The translations under genes were made by a program, and so were the position numbers. A DNA stretch of 60,289 nt from Candidatus Dormiibacterota bacterium. GTDB taxonomy: Bacteria; Chloroflexota; Dormibacteria; Dormibacterales; Dormibacteraceae. The stretch's first letter is position 1; each line of letters opens with the position of its first letter. Of this stretch, positions 27,705 to 38,134 are shown piece after piece. The stretch covers positions 1-60,289 of the forward strand of contig PLYZ01000075.1 of assembly GCA_003151935.1 (NCBI GenBank). The letters are read 5' to 3'. The notes beneath the pieces were generated by a model. It was given only the letters and a program-made list of their open reading frames with translations, was not told the origin of the DNA and did not search any database.

Positions 27705-29891
27705 TCACGCGCAGCTGTCGGCGCCCAGCATCAGCGGCGCTGAGGCCGCGACTCCGGGCTGCTGCGCCACCGCGACCAGCGCACCGGACTTCACACCACT
27801 CGGGATGCTAACCGGCCATTTATCAGTGGGGATCACGACCGTGTAGCCCGGCGGCGTGTAGGCGTTCGGCCCGGGCAGGTCTGTGGTCGTGCCCGTGCAG
27901 CGGTCGAAGAACTTGAGGATGTAGGCGACCGGAACCTTCTGCGGCGCGGAGAAATAGATGCCCACCTCTACGTGGCAAGAGCTCAGGTCGCATGCGGTTG
28001 CCGTCTCCGCCGGGTTGCCGCCGCCGATGTTGCACGGCGTGTCCGTGCTGCAGATGAGCACCTTCGTGATCAGGCCGGCGCTGGCCGGGCCGAAGTTCGG
28101 CACCGCGAGCGGAAGCTGGGTGGTCGGTGTGGGGCTCGACTTCGGACTTGTCTTTGGCGACGTCTTGGGCGATGTCGTCGCGCCGGGTGAATGGGTCGCG
28201 CCCGCGGTCGACGACCCGCCACGGTGGGTCGCGATGAAGCCCCCGGTGCCAAGCAAGAGGATGAGCACGATGGCGATGATCGCCGGGACCAGCCATCGCG
28301 GTCGATCGGACGGGCCCGAGGGCGTACGCGCCACGGCGGGCCTGCGGGCAGGCATCGGGGCGGGCATCGGGGCGGGAGCCCGAAACGGGTTCGGGGCCGG
28401 CGCAACCGGGGCCGCAGCGGCGGCGAAGGGTGCGGCAGCCGCGGCCACCGGCTCCGTAGGAGTTGGAGTTCCGGATGGGGGCGTGTAGGCCGCCGGCGAG
28501 GTGGGCGCCGCTTCGAGGGCGCCCGGCACCCACGGCGGTGGCGTGGCCGACGTGTCTACCTTCCCTGGTGTCCAGACCGGCGCCTCGACCGGCGTCCACG
28601 TCGACGTTTGCGCAGGGGCCGGCGTCGGAATGGTGGGGACGACTGGAGGTGGGGAAGGAGCCGGCGGTGCGGCCGCCGGTGGATTCGTGCTCATGGCGGG
28701 CGGTGGCGGGGCAGTCGCGAAAGGGGATTGAGGCGCTGCCGGGATGAACAGGGCGGGAGTGGGCGGGACCGTCTCGCGGGCGGGCGCGGGTGGGTTGGTC
28801 GTGGTGGGCAGCGGAGCCGGCGGGATCACCGCCGGAGCCTTTGGCGCCTCGTAAGGGGCTGGGGTCCTGGGAGGCGCCTCGGACCACGTGGGAACCGGGC
28901 GGGCCTCCTGAGGCAGCGGCGGCGGCGCAGGAACGGCCGGCGCCGGAGCCGGTGCATAGGTCGGCGCAGGGATCGACGGATAGGTCTGCAACGAGCGCGC
29001 CGGGGCGTCGTAGGAGGCCGGCGCCCGGAACGGCGTCTCGTCCCGGGGCACGGGCGGCACGAAAGGTGCCGGGGCTGGCGGCGCAGGCGGCTGAGATGCG
29101 GCCGCTGCGGCGGCGGCGGCGGCGGCGGCTGCTGCCGCTCCGGGCAGGAACGGTGTGACGCCGGGTGTCTCGCGCCCGCCTGCCCTCGTCGCCAACTCGG
29201 CCTGGGCCGCCATCGCCCGGTCTGGTGCCAGCATCGCCGAAGCCATCTCACGGAGGGCGCCCTGAGCGCGGTCGGCCGCCGGTCCCATGGCGCCGCTCGC
29301 CATCGATCGCATCGTCACGACGAGGCCAGGAGGAATGTTGGGCGGCGCGGGAGCCCCGGCCGGGTCGACCCCAAACGCGGCGCAAACCGCCATGCCGCAG
29401 GACCGCACGTCGGCCCGGAGGTCGCTCTGCGAAGGAGCCCCGCGCACGGCGGCGGCGGGGTGGCCCGCGAGCCTCACTTCACCGTTTCCGGTGACGCGAA
29501 TCGCGGAAGCGCCGAAGCCTCCCATCGCGATGCCGGCCTCATGCAGGGCCGCCACGCCGGACAGAACCGAGGCGCCGAGCGCGGCAGCCGCCGGCGGGGT
29601 GAGCGGACCGCGTGACAGGAGCGTCGAGAGCGGCGTGCCCTCGTTGGGCTCGACCGCGACCCAGATTCCGTTAGGGTCCGTGCCCCACGCGAGGACAGGC
29701 GAGAGCGAGGGATGCCTGTGTTCAGCCAGCCTTTGAATCCGCGGGATCGCGGCGGCAGCTTCTGCCGGCGGCACGGGAATCTCGTGGACGACGGCCGGCT
29801 TGCCGTTCTTGAGCACGGCCTTCCACCCCTGGCCCGCTCCAGGTCCCACCAGCTCGATCAGCTTCGGCTTGGGTTCGCTCTCCGCCATCAC
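27705..29891 (-). CDS. Membrane pseudokinase-like protein with Ala/Pro-rich linker and extracytoplasmic domain
   Basis: This 728-residue protein has four parts. Residues ~20-230 look like a protein kinase fold with lost catalytic motifs: GMAVCAAFGVDP and SVLSGVAALHEAGIAMGG are kinase-like, but the HRD Asp and DFG are absent, and the expected catalytic loop reads GGFGASAIRVTGNGEVRLAG. Next come a run of about 15 alanines (near residue 250) and about 250 residues of Pro/Ala-rich linker. One membrane helix (about residues 540-562, WLVPAIIAIVLILLLGTGGFIA) follows, then a Ser/Thr/Pro stalk. The last ~130 residues carry at least six cysteines and are probably outside the cell. It could be a sensor or scaffold related to PknB-type receptors or MviN-like pseudokinases. 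Function unknown. GTG 29891 is 6 nt after a TACCAT box. Confidence 0.7.
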   Translation of the reverse strand: MMAESEPKPKLIELVGPGAGQGWKAVLKNGKPAVVHEIPVPPAEAAAAIPRIQRLAEHRHPSLSPVLAWGTDPNGIWVAVEPNEGTPLSTLLSRGPLTPPAAAALGASVLSGVAALHEAGIAMGGFGASAIRVTGNGEVRLAGHPAAAVRGAPSQSDLRADVRSCGMAVCAAFGVDPAGAPAPPNIPPGLVVTMRSMASGAMGPAADRAQGALREMASAMLAPDRAMAAQAELATRAGGRETPGVTPFLPGAAAAAAAAAAAAAASQPPAPPAPAPFVPPVPRDETPFRAPASYDAPARSLQTYPSIPAPTYAPAPAPAVPAPPPLPQEARPVPTWSEAPPRTPAPYEAPKAPAVIPPAPLPTTTNPPAPARETVPPTPALFIPAAPQSPFATAPPPPAMSTNPPAAAPPAPSPPPVVPTIPTPAPAQTSTWTPVEAPVWTPGKVDTSATPPPWVPGALEAAPTSPAAYTPPSGTPTPTEPVAAAAAPFAAAAAPVAPAPNPFRAPAPMPAPMPARRPAVARTPSGPSDRPRWLVPAIIAIVLILLLGTGGFIATHRGGSSTAGATHSPGATTSPKTSPKTSPKSSPTPTTQLPLAVPNFGPASAGLITKVLICSTDTPCNIGGGNPAETATACDLSSCHVEVGIYFSAPQKVPVAYILKFFDRCTGTTTDLPGPNAYTPPGYTVVIPTDKWPVSIPSGVKSGALVAVAQQPGVAASAPLMLGADSCA

Positions 29892-29915
29892 GGGTGCATG
29901 GTACCCTTGCGGACC
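29892..29915. promoter_or_regulatory. Back-to-back divergent leaderless promoters with overlapping -10 boxes
   Basis: On the plus strand TACCCT (29902-29907) lies 8 nt before the ferredoxin GTG at 29916. On the minus strand TACCAT (29903-29898) lies 6 nt before the pseudokinase GTG at 29891. The boxes share two base pairs, so polymerase could use only one direction at a time. The whole intergenic gap is 24 bp. Confidence 0.5.
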
Positions 29916-30161
29916 GTGGCATATGTGATCGTGCAGCCGTGTGTTGGCGTCAAAGACGCCTCATGCGTGGAGGTCTGTCCGGTGGACTGCATTCACACCG
30001 ACGACGCTGCCACGATGTATTACATCGACCCCGACGAGTGCATCGACTGCGGCGCATGCGTGGACCCGTGTCCCGTCGACGCGATTTTTCCTGAGGACGA
30101 GGTTCCGGAGCAGTGGCGCGATTACATCAAGATCAACGCCGACTATTTCAAAAACCGGTAG
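29916..30161 (+). CDS. fdxA: 7Fe ferredoxin (3Fe-4S / 4Fe-4S)
   Basis: This 81-residue protein has the FdxA layout: an N-terminal cluster with CVGVKDASCVEVCPVDC and a second, CIDCGACVDPCPVDAI, supplying a [3Fe-4S] and a [4Fe-4S] cluster. The acidic C-terminal part (EDEVPEQW...) is typical. It carries low-potential electrons in the cytoplasm. GTG 29916 follows TACCCT by 8 nt; a longer reading into the promoter is not supported. It is 6 nt upstream of the isocitrate dehydrogenase gene, so the two are probably co-transcribed, though a direct electron link is not implied for an NAD(P) enzyme. Confidence 0.93.
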   Translation: MAYVIVQPCVGVKDASCVEVCPVDCIHTDDAATMYYIDPDECIDCGACVDPCPVDAIFPEDEVPEQWRDYIKINADYFKNR

Positions 30162-30167
30162 GTCCTG

Positions 30168-31259
30168 ATGGGTCGACATTCGGTCACTCTCGTACCCGGT
30201 GATGGCGTGGGTCCTGAGATCTGCGACGCCACCGTTCGCGTGCTGGAAGCCACTGGTGTCGAGTTCGACTGGGACGTCCAGCAGGCGGGCGCAGCGGCCA
30301 TCGCCGAATTCGGAACGCCGCTCCCGGAGCACGTGCTCGCCTCGATTCGCAAGAACAAGGTCGCGCTCAAAGGTCCTATTACGACGCCGATCGGCAGCGG
30401 GTTTCGAAGCGTCAACGTCGCGCTCCGTCTGGAGCTCGACCTTTTCGCTCTGGTTCGCCCGGTCAAGGCCTACAAGGGCGCGCGCAATCTGCGGGACGAC
30501 CTCGACTTCGTCATCGTGCGTGAGAACACAGAGGATCTTTACGCCGGCCTCGAGTTCGAGCGCGGCACGCCTGACTGCGACCACCTGATCACCGAGATTT
30601 CAGGCTTGCTTAAGAAAAAGATCCGGCCCGACAGCGGGCTGTCGATCAAGCCGATCTCAGTCAGCGGGACCGAGCGGATCGTGAAGTTCGCCTTCGAGTA
30701 CGCGCGCAAGAACAAGCGGCGCAAGGTTACGGCCGTGCACAAGGCGAACATCATGAAGCACACCGACGGGCTCTTCCTCGCCGTCGCGCGGCAGGTCGCG
30801 CAGCAGTATCCGGACATCGAGTTCGAAGACCGGATCGTCGACAACATGTGCATGCAGCTGGTGCTGCGACCCAAGGAATACGACATCCTCTGCTGCCCGA
30901 ACCTTTACGGAGACATAATCTCCGACCTCGGCGCGGGCATGATCGGCGGCCTCGGGCTCGCGCCGGGCGCCAACATCGGGACCAACGGCGCGGTGTTCGA
31001 GGCGACCCACGGGAGCGCGCCGAAGTACACGGGCCAGAACAAGGTGAACCCGATGGCGGTGATGCTGTCGGGCGTGCTCATGCTGCGTCACCTCGAGGAG
31101 GTGGCCGCCGCCGACGCGCTCGAAGCCGCGATCGCGCAGGTGATCGCTATCGGCAAGAACGTGACCTACGACCTCAAGGAAAAGCGCGGCGACATCACGG
31201 CGGTCGGAACCAGCCAGGTGGCGGACGCGGTCATCGCCCAGATGCAAGCGGGGGCTTGA
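30168..31259 (+). CDS. Isocitrate dehydrogenase (NAD-type; isocitrate/isopropylmalate family)
   Basis: This 363-residue beta-decarboxylating dehydrogenase has VTLVPGDGVGPEI, the substrate loop SVNVALRLELDLFALVRPVK, the ENTEDLYAGLE motif, catalytic Lys in VHKANIMKHTDGLFL and the Asp-rich metal site YGDIISDLGAGMIGGLG. The SxNVALR substrate loop and ENTEDLYAG indicate isocitrate rather than isopropylmalate. Size fits the short NAD-dependent class, which makes 2-oxoglutarate in the TCA cycle. An AGG sits before the ATG. A double copy of repeat B follows directly after its stop. Confidence 0.87.
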   Translation: MGRHSVTLVPGDGVGPEICDATVRVLEATGVEFDWDVQQAGAAAIAEFGTPLPEHVLASIRKNKVALKGPITTPIGSGFRSVNVALRLELDLFALVRPVKAYKGARNLRDDLDFVIVRENTEDLYAGLEFERGTPDCDHLITEISGLLKKKIRPDSGLSIKPISVSGTERIVKFAFEYARKNKRRKVTAVHKANIMKHTDGLFLAVARQVAQQYPDIEFEDRIVDNMCMQLVLRPKEYDILCCPNLYGDIISDLGAGMIGGLGLAPGANIGTNGAVFEATHGSAPKYTGQNKVNPMAVMLSGVLMLRHLEEVAAADALEAAIAQVIAIGKNVTYDLKEKRGDITAVGTSQVADAVIAQMQAGA

Positions 31260-31262
31260 TAA

Positions 31263-31360
31263 CCCCACGAAGTCAGAGCCTTCGGCGTGACTAACCCCCA
31301 CGAACTCTGAGTGTTCCCGCCGTGAGTTCGCGGGGGCCTCGTGAGTCGCGGGGACCCCTT
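31263..31360 (+). repeat. Repeat family B, degenerate multi-copy cluster (copy 2)
   Basis: Three partial units lie in tandem. They are 31263-31290 (5' arm and loop), 31296-31338 (nearly complete, CCCCACGAACTC to GTGAGTTCGCGGGG) and 31341-31360 (3' arm and tail). The cluster begins 3 nt after the isocitrate dehydrogenase stop. The GTG in the middle unit (31322) is the start codon of the next gene. Confidence 0.75.
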
Positions 31361-31678
31361 AAGAGCGGGGCCGCCGAGAGAGTCCTGCGGCTCCGCCGGC
31401 TCTGGGAGGAGCACGTCCACCGCCCCTTTCCCGGCACGGGCAACGACCCGAGGCTCCAGGAGGTCGCTCTTTACTCGTCCTGGCTTGGCAGCATCGTCGA
31501 GGTGGCTCTGGGCCAGGGCGTCCTCGACCCCAACCACGCCGAGATGCTCAAGACGCGCCGTGCCGAGGGCAACCAGGTCCTGTTCCGAGCGGGCGGCGAG
31601 CTGGGCGAACCGGTCCGCTCCTATGTAGCTCGCCTGATCACGATCGAAGATCTACTGGCACAATTGCCGATCAGATGA
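31322..31678 (+). CDS. Hypothetical protein starting inside repeat B
   Basis: This reading frame of 118 residues begins with repeat-encoded MSSRGPRESRGPLKSG, then continues as an apparently genuine helical protein (AAERVLRLRRLWEEHVHRPFPG; LQEVALYSSWLGSIVEVALGQGVLDPNHAEMLK). I do not recognise the family. No membrane segment or signal is seen. It is the third gene in the ferredoxin / isocitrate dehydrogenase run. The true start may once have been farther in. The only obvious in-frame start upstream of the conserved-looking part is the GTG in the repeat. Confidence 0.6.
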   Translation: MSSRGPRESRGPLKSGAAERVLRLRRLWEEHVHRPFPGTGNDPRLQEVALYSSWLGSIVEVALGQGVLDPNHAEMLKTRRAEGNQVLFRAGGELGEPVRSYVARLITIEDLLAQLPIR

Positions 31679-31718
31679 GTCTTTGTCATCTCCCATGGGT
31701 GGGAGTAGGCGCCGACTG

Positions 31719-32951
31719 GTGAGCGTATTTCAACTCCCCACCATGTGGGGAGGTGGCGCGGAGCGCCGGAGGGGCGCTGGAGCTGGCATCCTCCTAGCGG
31801 CAGCACTCTTGACCGCCTGCAACACCCCCGCCGTTCCCCTTGCCGGAACCACGGCCGTGTCGCCGGCTCGCGTTCTCGTGGCCGCCCCCGACATGGCCGA
31901 CCAGCCCTCGTTCGCCACTCGCACCGGCCGCCCACCCGTCCTGAGCCTGCAGGAGCTCTTCCACCCGACCTACACCGTGCCCCTCGACCCCAGCAAGATC
32001 CGCACCCTGCTGGTGACCGGCGACATCATCCCGGCCCGCGGCGTCAACTACTTCGCCACGGTGAAACACGACTTCCTGTGGCCGTTCCGGCCGACCGCCG
32101 ACTACACGAAGAACGCGGACATCACTTACATCAACCTCGAAGCACCGCTGTTCGCCGGCTGCCCGGTGAGCCCTGCCGCAAGCTTCACGTTCTGTGGCGA
32201 TGCACGCTTCGTCAACGGGTTGACCTTCATGGGCGCGGACGTGGCGAACCTCGCGAACAACCATCTCTCCAATTACGGCGCGGAAGGGATCACCGCCACC
32301 GATCAGCTGCTGCAGAAGAATGGAATCCTGACCTCTGGGCTGGGCCCGGTCGCCGTCATCGACATACGCGGCATCAAGTTCGGCTTCATCGGGTTCAACG
32401 GCGTCGGTCGAGCGATCGACCAGACCGCACTGAAAGAGGGCATCGCCCGCGCCCGCCAGCTGGCCGACATCGTGGTGGTGCAGTTTCACTGGGGCAAGGA
32501 GTACGAGCGGCAGCCTATGCCAGACCCCGGCGTTCCGACACCTGACGATCCGGTGAACATCGGCCACGAAGCGATCGATTGGGGCGCTGACATCGTGATC
32601 GGCAACCATCCCCACTGGTACCAGGGCGTCGAGGTGTACAAAGGCAAGCTCATCACGTACGCAAACGGCAACTTCGTCTTCGACCAGATGTGGTCGGAAG
32701 AGACACGTGAGGGCGTGATCGGCACCTACACCTTCTACGGCACGCAGCTCGTGGCGGCGTCATGGAAGCCCGTCCGCAGCTACGACTACGGCCAGCCGGT
32801 GTTCATGAACGCGCAGGACTCGGCGGCGACGCTGCAGACGATGGAGGCGGCGAGCGATACGCTCGCCACACGCCTTCACGAGCCGACCACGTCGCCGGTG
32901 CCCTCATATCCGCCGCCACTTCCTTACGCGCCTGAACACGCACCCGCGTAG
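31719..32951 (+). CDS. CapA-family lipoprotein (poly-gamma-glutamate synthesis-like metallophosphatase fold)
   Basis: This protein of about 410 residues has the CapA pattern: LLVTGDIIPARGVNYFA, ADITYINLEAPLFAG, FMGADVANLANNHLSNYG, VVVQFHWGKEYER and DIVIGNHPHWYQGVEVYKGKLITYANGNFVFDQ. An N-terminal lipoprotein signal ends in LLTACN. CapA proteins act in capsule or poly-gamma-glutamate production, but many relatives have other, unknown roles. No capBC genes are here. The start is uncertain. GTG 31719 is used; ATG 31743 lies inside repeat A (CCACCATGTGGGGAGG) and gives MWGGGAERRRGAG, an equally good positively charged signal start. Confidence 0.85.
   Translation: MSVFQLPTMWGGGAERRRGAGAGILLAAALLTACNTPAVPLAGTTAVSPARVLVAAPDMADQPSFATRTGRPPVLSLQELFHPTYTVPLDPSKIRTLLVTGDIIPARGVNYFATVKHDFLWPFRPTADYTKNADITYINLEAPLFAGCPVSPAASFTFCGDARFVNGLTFMGADVANLANNHLSNYGAEGITATDQLLQKNGILTSGLGPVAVIDIRGIKFGFIGFNGVGRAIDQTALKEGIARARQLADIVVVQFHWGKEYERQPMPDPGVPTPDDPVNIGHEAIDWGADIVIGNHPHWYQGVEVYKGKLITYANGNFVFDQMWSEETREGVIGTYTFYGTQLVAASWKPVRSYDYGQPVFMNAQDSAATLQTMEAASDTLATRLHEPTTSPVPSYPPPLPYAPEHAPA
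31732..31780 (+). repeat. Repeat family A, copy 2 (N-terminus of the CapA-like gene)
   Basis: ACTCCCCACCATGTGGGGAG is the palindromic core, followed by GGCGCGGAGCGCC. It is translated in frame as the n-region of the lipoprotein signal and contains one of its possible start codons. Confidence 0.7.
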
Positions 32952-33108
32952 CCGACCGGTTAGAATTTCGCGAAACTAAAGCGCAGGGGGTCCCACCGTC
33001 GCAGCTTACGTCCCAGATACAGGGAGCTCACGTACACGCGGTCGCGTTCGCCGGCGTCGAGACCGCGCCAGATTTCTGGTCGCGCTCGGCCTGGTCGCCG
33101 GCCTGACA

Positions 33109-36495
<3,387 letters not shown>

Positions 36496-36738
36496 ATGGC
36501 CGTCTACACCGCGCTGCAGCTGGTCGAGGTGCTGGTCGCGAGCGCCATCGTGCTTTTCGGGGTACTGGCGAGATCGCCGTCCGTCACCCTGCTCGGCGCC
36601 GGCTACTTGATTGGAAAGGCGATCCTCAACATCCTCGTACCCGAGGGCGGCAGCGTGTACAGGCGTTCATTGATCGGCTACGCCTTCGCCGCCGTGTACC
36701 TTGCCGTCGCGCTCATCCTTGTCCACTTCAACGGCTGA
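36496..36738 (+). CDS. Small two- or three-helix membrane protein
   Basis: This 80-residue protein is mostly hydrophobic: ALQLVEVLVASAIVLFGVLA, VTLLGAGYLIGKAILNILV and LIGYAFAAVYLAVALILVHF. It starts with the ATG directly after the stop of the PLP enzyme gene. I do not recognise the family. Its stop codon is the first base triplet within a 16-bp tandem repeat that fills the gap to cysM. Confidence 0.6.
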   Translation: MAVYTALQLVEVLVASAIVLFGVLARSPSVTLLGAGYLIGKAILNILVPEGGSVYRRSLIGYAFAAVYLAVALILVHFNG

Positions 36739-36794
36739 CCACGCTTTGGGCTGACCACGTTTTGGGCTGACCAAGCTTTGGACTGACCGGCTTT
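36733..36794 (+). repeat. 16-bp tandem direct repeat, 3.9 copies
   Basis: The unit GGCTGACCACGCTTTG starts at 36733, 36749 and 36765, with a fourth, incomplete and diverged unit at 36781-36794. The stop codon of the small membrane protein lies in unit one. The array ends 2 bp before the TATCCT box of cysM. Confidence 0.85.
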
Positions 36795-36795
36795 C

Positions 36796-36810
36796 TATCC
36801 TTTTCTTAGA
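36796..36810 (+). promoter_or_regulatory. Putative leaderless promoter of cysM-mec
   Basis: TATCCT (36796-36801) is followed by 8 nt and ATG 36810. No Shine-Dalgarno is seen. The 16-bp array lies in the -15 to -75 region. Confidence 0.5.
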
Positions 36811-37727
36811 TGGTTCACAGCACCGGGACCGCGGGGATCACACAGTTGATCGGCAACACGCCGCTACTGCGCATCCGCATGTTCGAGCGAGAGTTCCCTC
36901 GTCTCGAGGTATATGCAAAGGCCGAGTGGTTCAACCCGGGCGGTTCGGTGAAAGACCGTGCCGCGCTGTCGATGATCGAGGAGGGTGAGCGGCGTGGCGC
37001 CCTCACCCATGACAAAACAATCATCGATTCGACCTCCGGAAACACCGGCATCGCCTACGCGATGGTGGCCGCCGCGAAGGGTTATCGCGTGAAGCTGGTG
37101 ATGCCGGCGAACGTGAGCGCCGAGCGCAAGGCGCTGATCAGCGCCTACGGCGCGGACATCGTCTACAGCGATGCGGGCGAGGGGTCCGATGGCGCCATCC
37201 GGTTCGTGCGCGACCTCGTTGCCGCCGACCCTAACAGCTACTTCTACCCGGACCAGTATTCGAATCCGGCGAACGCGCGAGCGCACTACGAGGGCACGGC
37301 GGTGGAGATCCTGCAGCAGACCGCCGGCCGGGTGACCCACTTCATCGCCGGCCTCGGGACGACCGGCACCTTCGTTGGAACCTCGCGGCGCCTCAAGGAG
37401 CACGACCCATCGATCAGGACCATCGCTGTCCAGCCCGAGGACTCCTTCCACGGGCTCGAGGGACTGAAGCACATCCCGACGGCGATCATTCCGAAGATCT
37501 GGGACCCCACGCTTGCGGACGAGATCTGGGGCTGCCCGACGGAACCGGCCTACGACCTGGCCCGTGCCGCGGCGCGGACCGAGGGGCTGCTGGTCGGGCA
37601 TTCGAGCGGGGCTGCTTTGTGGGCGGTGCGACGGCTGGCGGGGACGATCGACGAAGGCGTCGTGGTCACCGTCTTTCCAGACTCCGGCGACCGCTATCTC
37701 TCAACTGGGCTCTACGGGCGCAAATGA
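36810..37727 (+). CDS. cysM: Cysteine synthase (CysM/CysK family)
   Basis: This 305-residue fold-type II PLP enzyme has the PLP lysine in NPGGSVKDRAA, the substrate loop STSGNTGIAYA and the phosphate-binding GLGTTGTFVGTSR. It makes L-cysteine from an activated serine and a sulfur donor. The gene overlaps a JAMM peptidase of the Mec type by ATGA. In Mycobacterium CysM, the sulfur carrier CysO and Mec work together, using O-phosphoserine. That makes a CysM role more likely than CysK here, but the substrate is inferred. Confidence 0.9.
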   Translation: MVHSTGTAGITQLIGNTPLLRIRMFEREFPRLEVYAKAEWFNPGGSVKDRAALSMIEEGERRGALTHDKTIIDSTSGNTGIAYAMVAAAKGYRVKLVMPANVSAERKALISAYGADIVYSDAGEGSDGAIRFVRDLVAADPNSYFYPDQYSNPANARAHYEGTAVEILQQTAGRVTHFIAGLGTTGTFVGTSRRLKEHDPSIRTIAVQPEDSFHGLEGLKHIPTAIIPKIWDPTLADEIWGCPTEPAYDLARAAARTEGLLVGHSSGAALWAVRRLAGTIDEGVVVTVFPDSGDRYLSTGLYGRK

Positions 37728-38134
37728 AGATCAACAAGTCAGCGCTCGAAGACATCCGCGCGCATGGCGCCGAGGGCTACCCACACGAGATCTGCGGCAT
37801 CATGCTCGGCCCGCGAGGCGAAGGCCGCGTGACCGAGGTGCGGAAGGCGCGCAACATCATCGTCGAGCGAGCCCGCGACCGCTACGAGATCGATCCGCGC
37901 GACCACATCCGAATTCAGCGCGAGGCGGACGCCGAAGGCCTCGACATCGTCGGCTACTACCACAGCCATCCCGACCACCCCGCGCAGGCATCCCGCTTCG
38001 ACACCGAGCGTGCGTGGGCGGGAAACGTCTACCTGATCGTTTCGATCGAGAACGGCAAGCCGGTCGACGCGAATTGCTTCGTCGCTGACACGGACGGCGG
38101 ACCCTTCCGCCTGGAACCGCTGGTGGTTGCCTGA
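37724..38134 (+). CDS. mec: JAMM/MPN metalloprotease, Mec-like (CysO-cysteine hydrolase)
   Basis: This 136-residue protein has the full JAMM zinc motif: Glu in YPHEICGIMLGP and HSHPDHPAQASRFD (HxH, then S and D at the usual spacing). In actinobacteria, Mec cuts cysteine from the C-terminus of the sulfur carrier CysO. Linkage to cysM by a 4-nt overlap (ATGA) supports that role. The carrier protein itself is not encoded within this window. ATG 37724 is chosen for the overlap; a longer frame back into cysM is spurious. Confidence 0.88.
   Translation: MKINKSALEDIRAHGAEGYPHEICGIMLGPRGEGRVTEVRKARNIIVERARDRYEIDPRDHIRIQREADAEGLDIVGYYHSHPDHPAQASRFDTERAWAGNVYLIVSIENGKPVDANCFVADTDGGPFRLEPLVVA

Noticed and set aside
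29101-29140. GCG-rich microsatellite as a regulatory repeat
   Set aside because: It simply encodes the poly-alanine run of the pseudokinase protein.
28191-29615. Plus-strand frame of 474 residues rich in Arg and Gly
   Set aside because: It is the reverse reading of the Pro/Ala-rich linker in the pseudokinase gene.
36733-36794. Possible CRISPR array
   Set aside because: The 16-bp units are directly adjacent with no spacers, so they are a plain tandem repeat.
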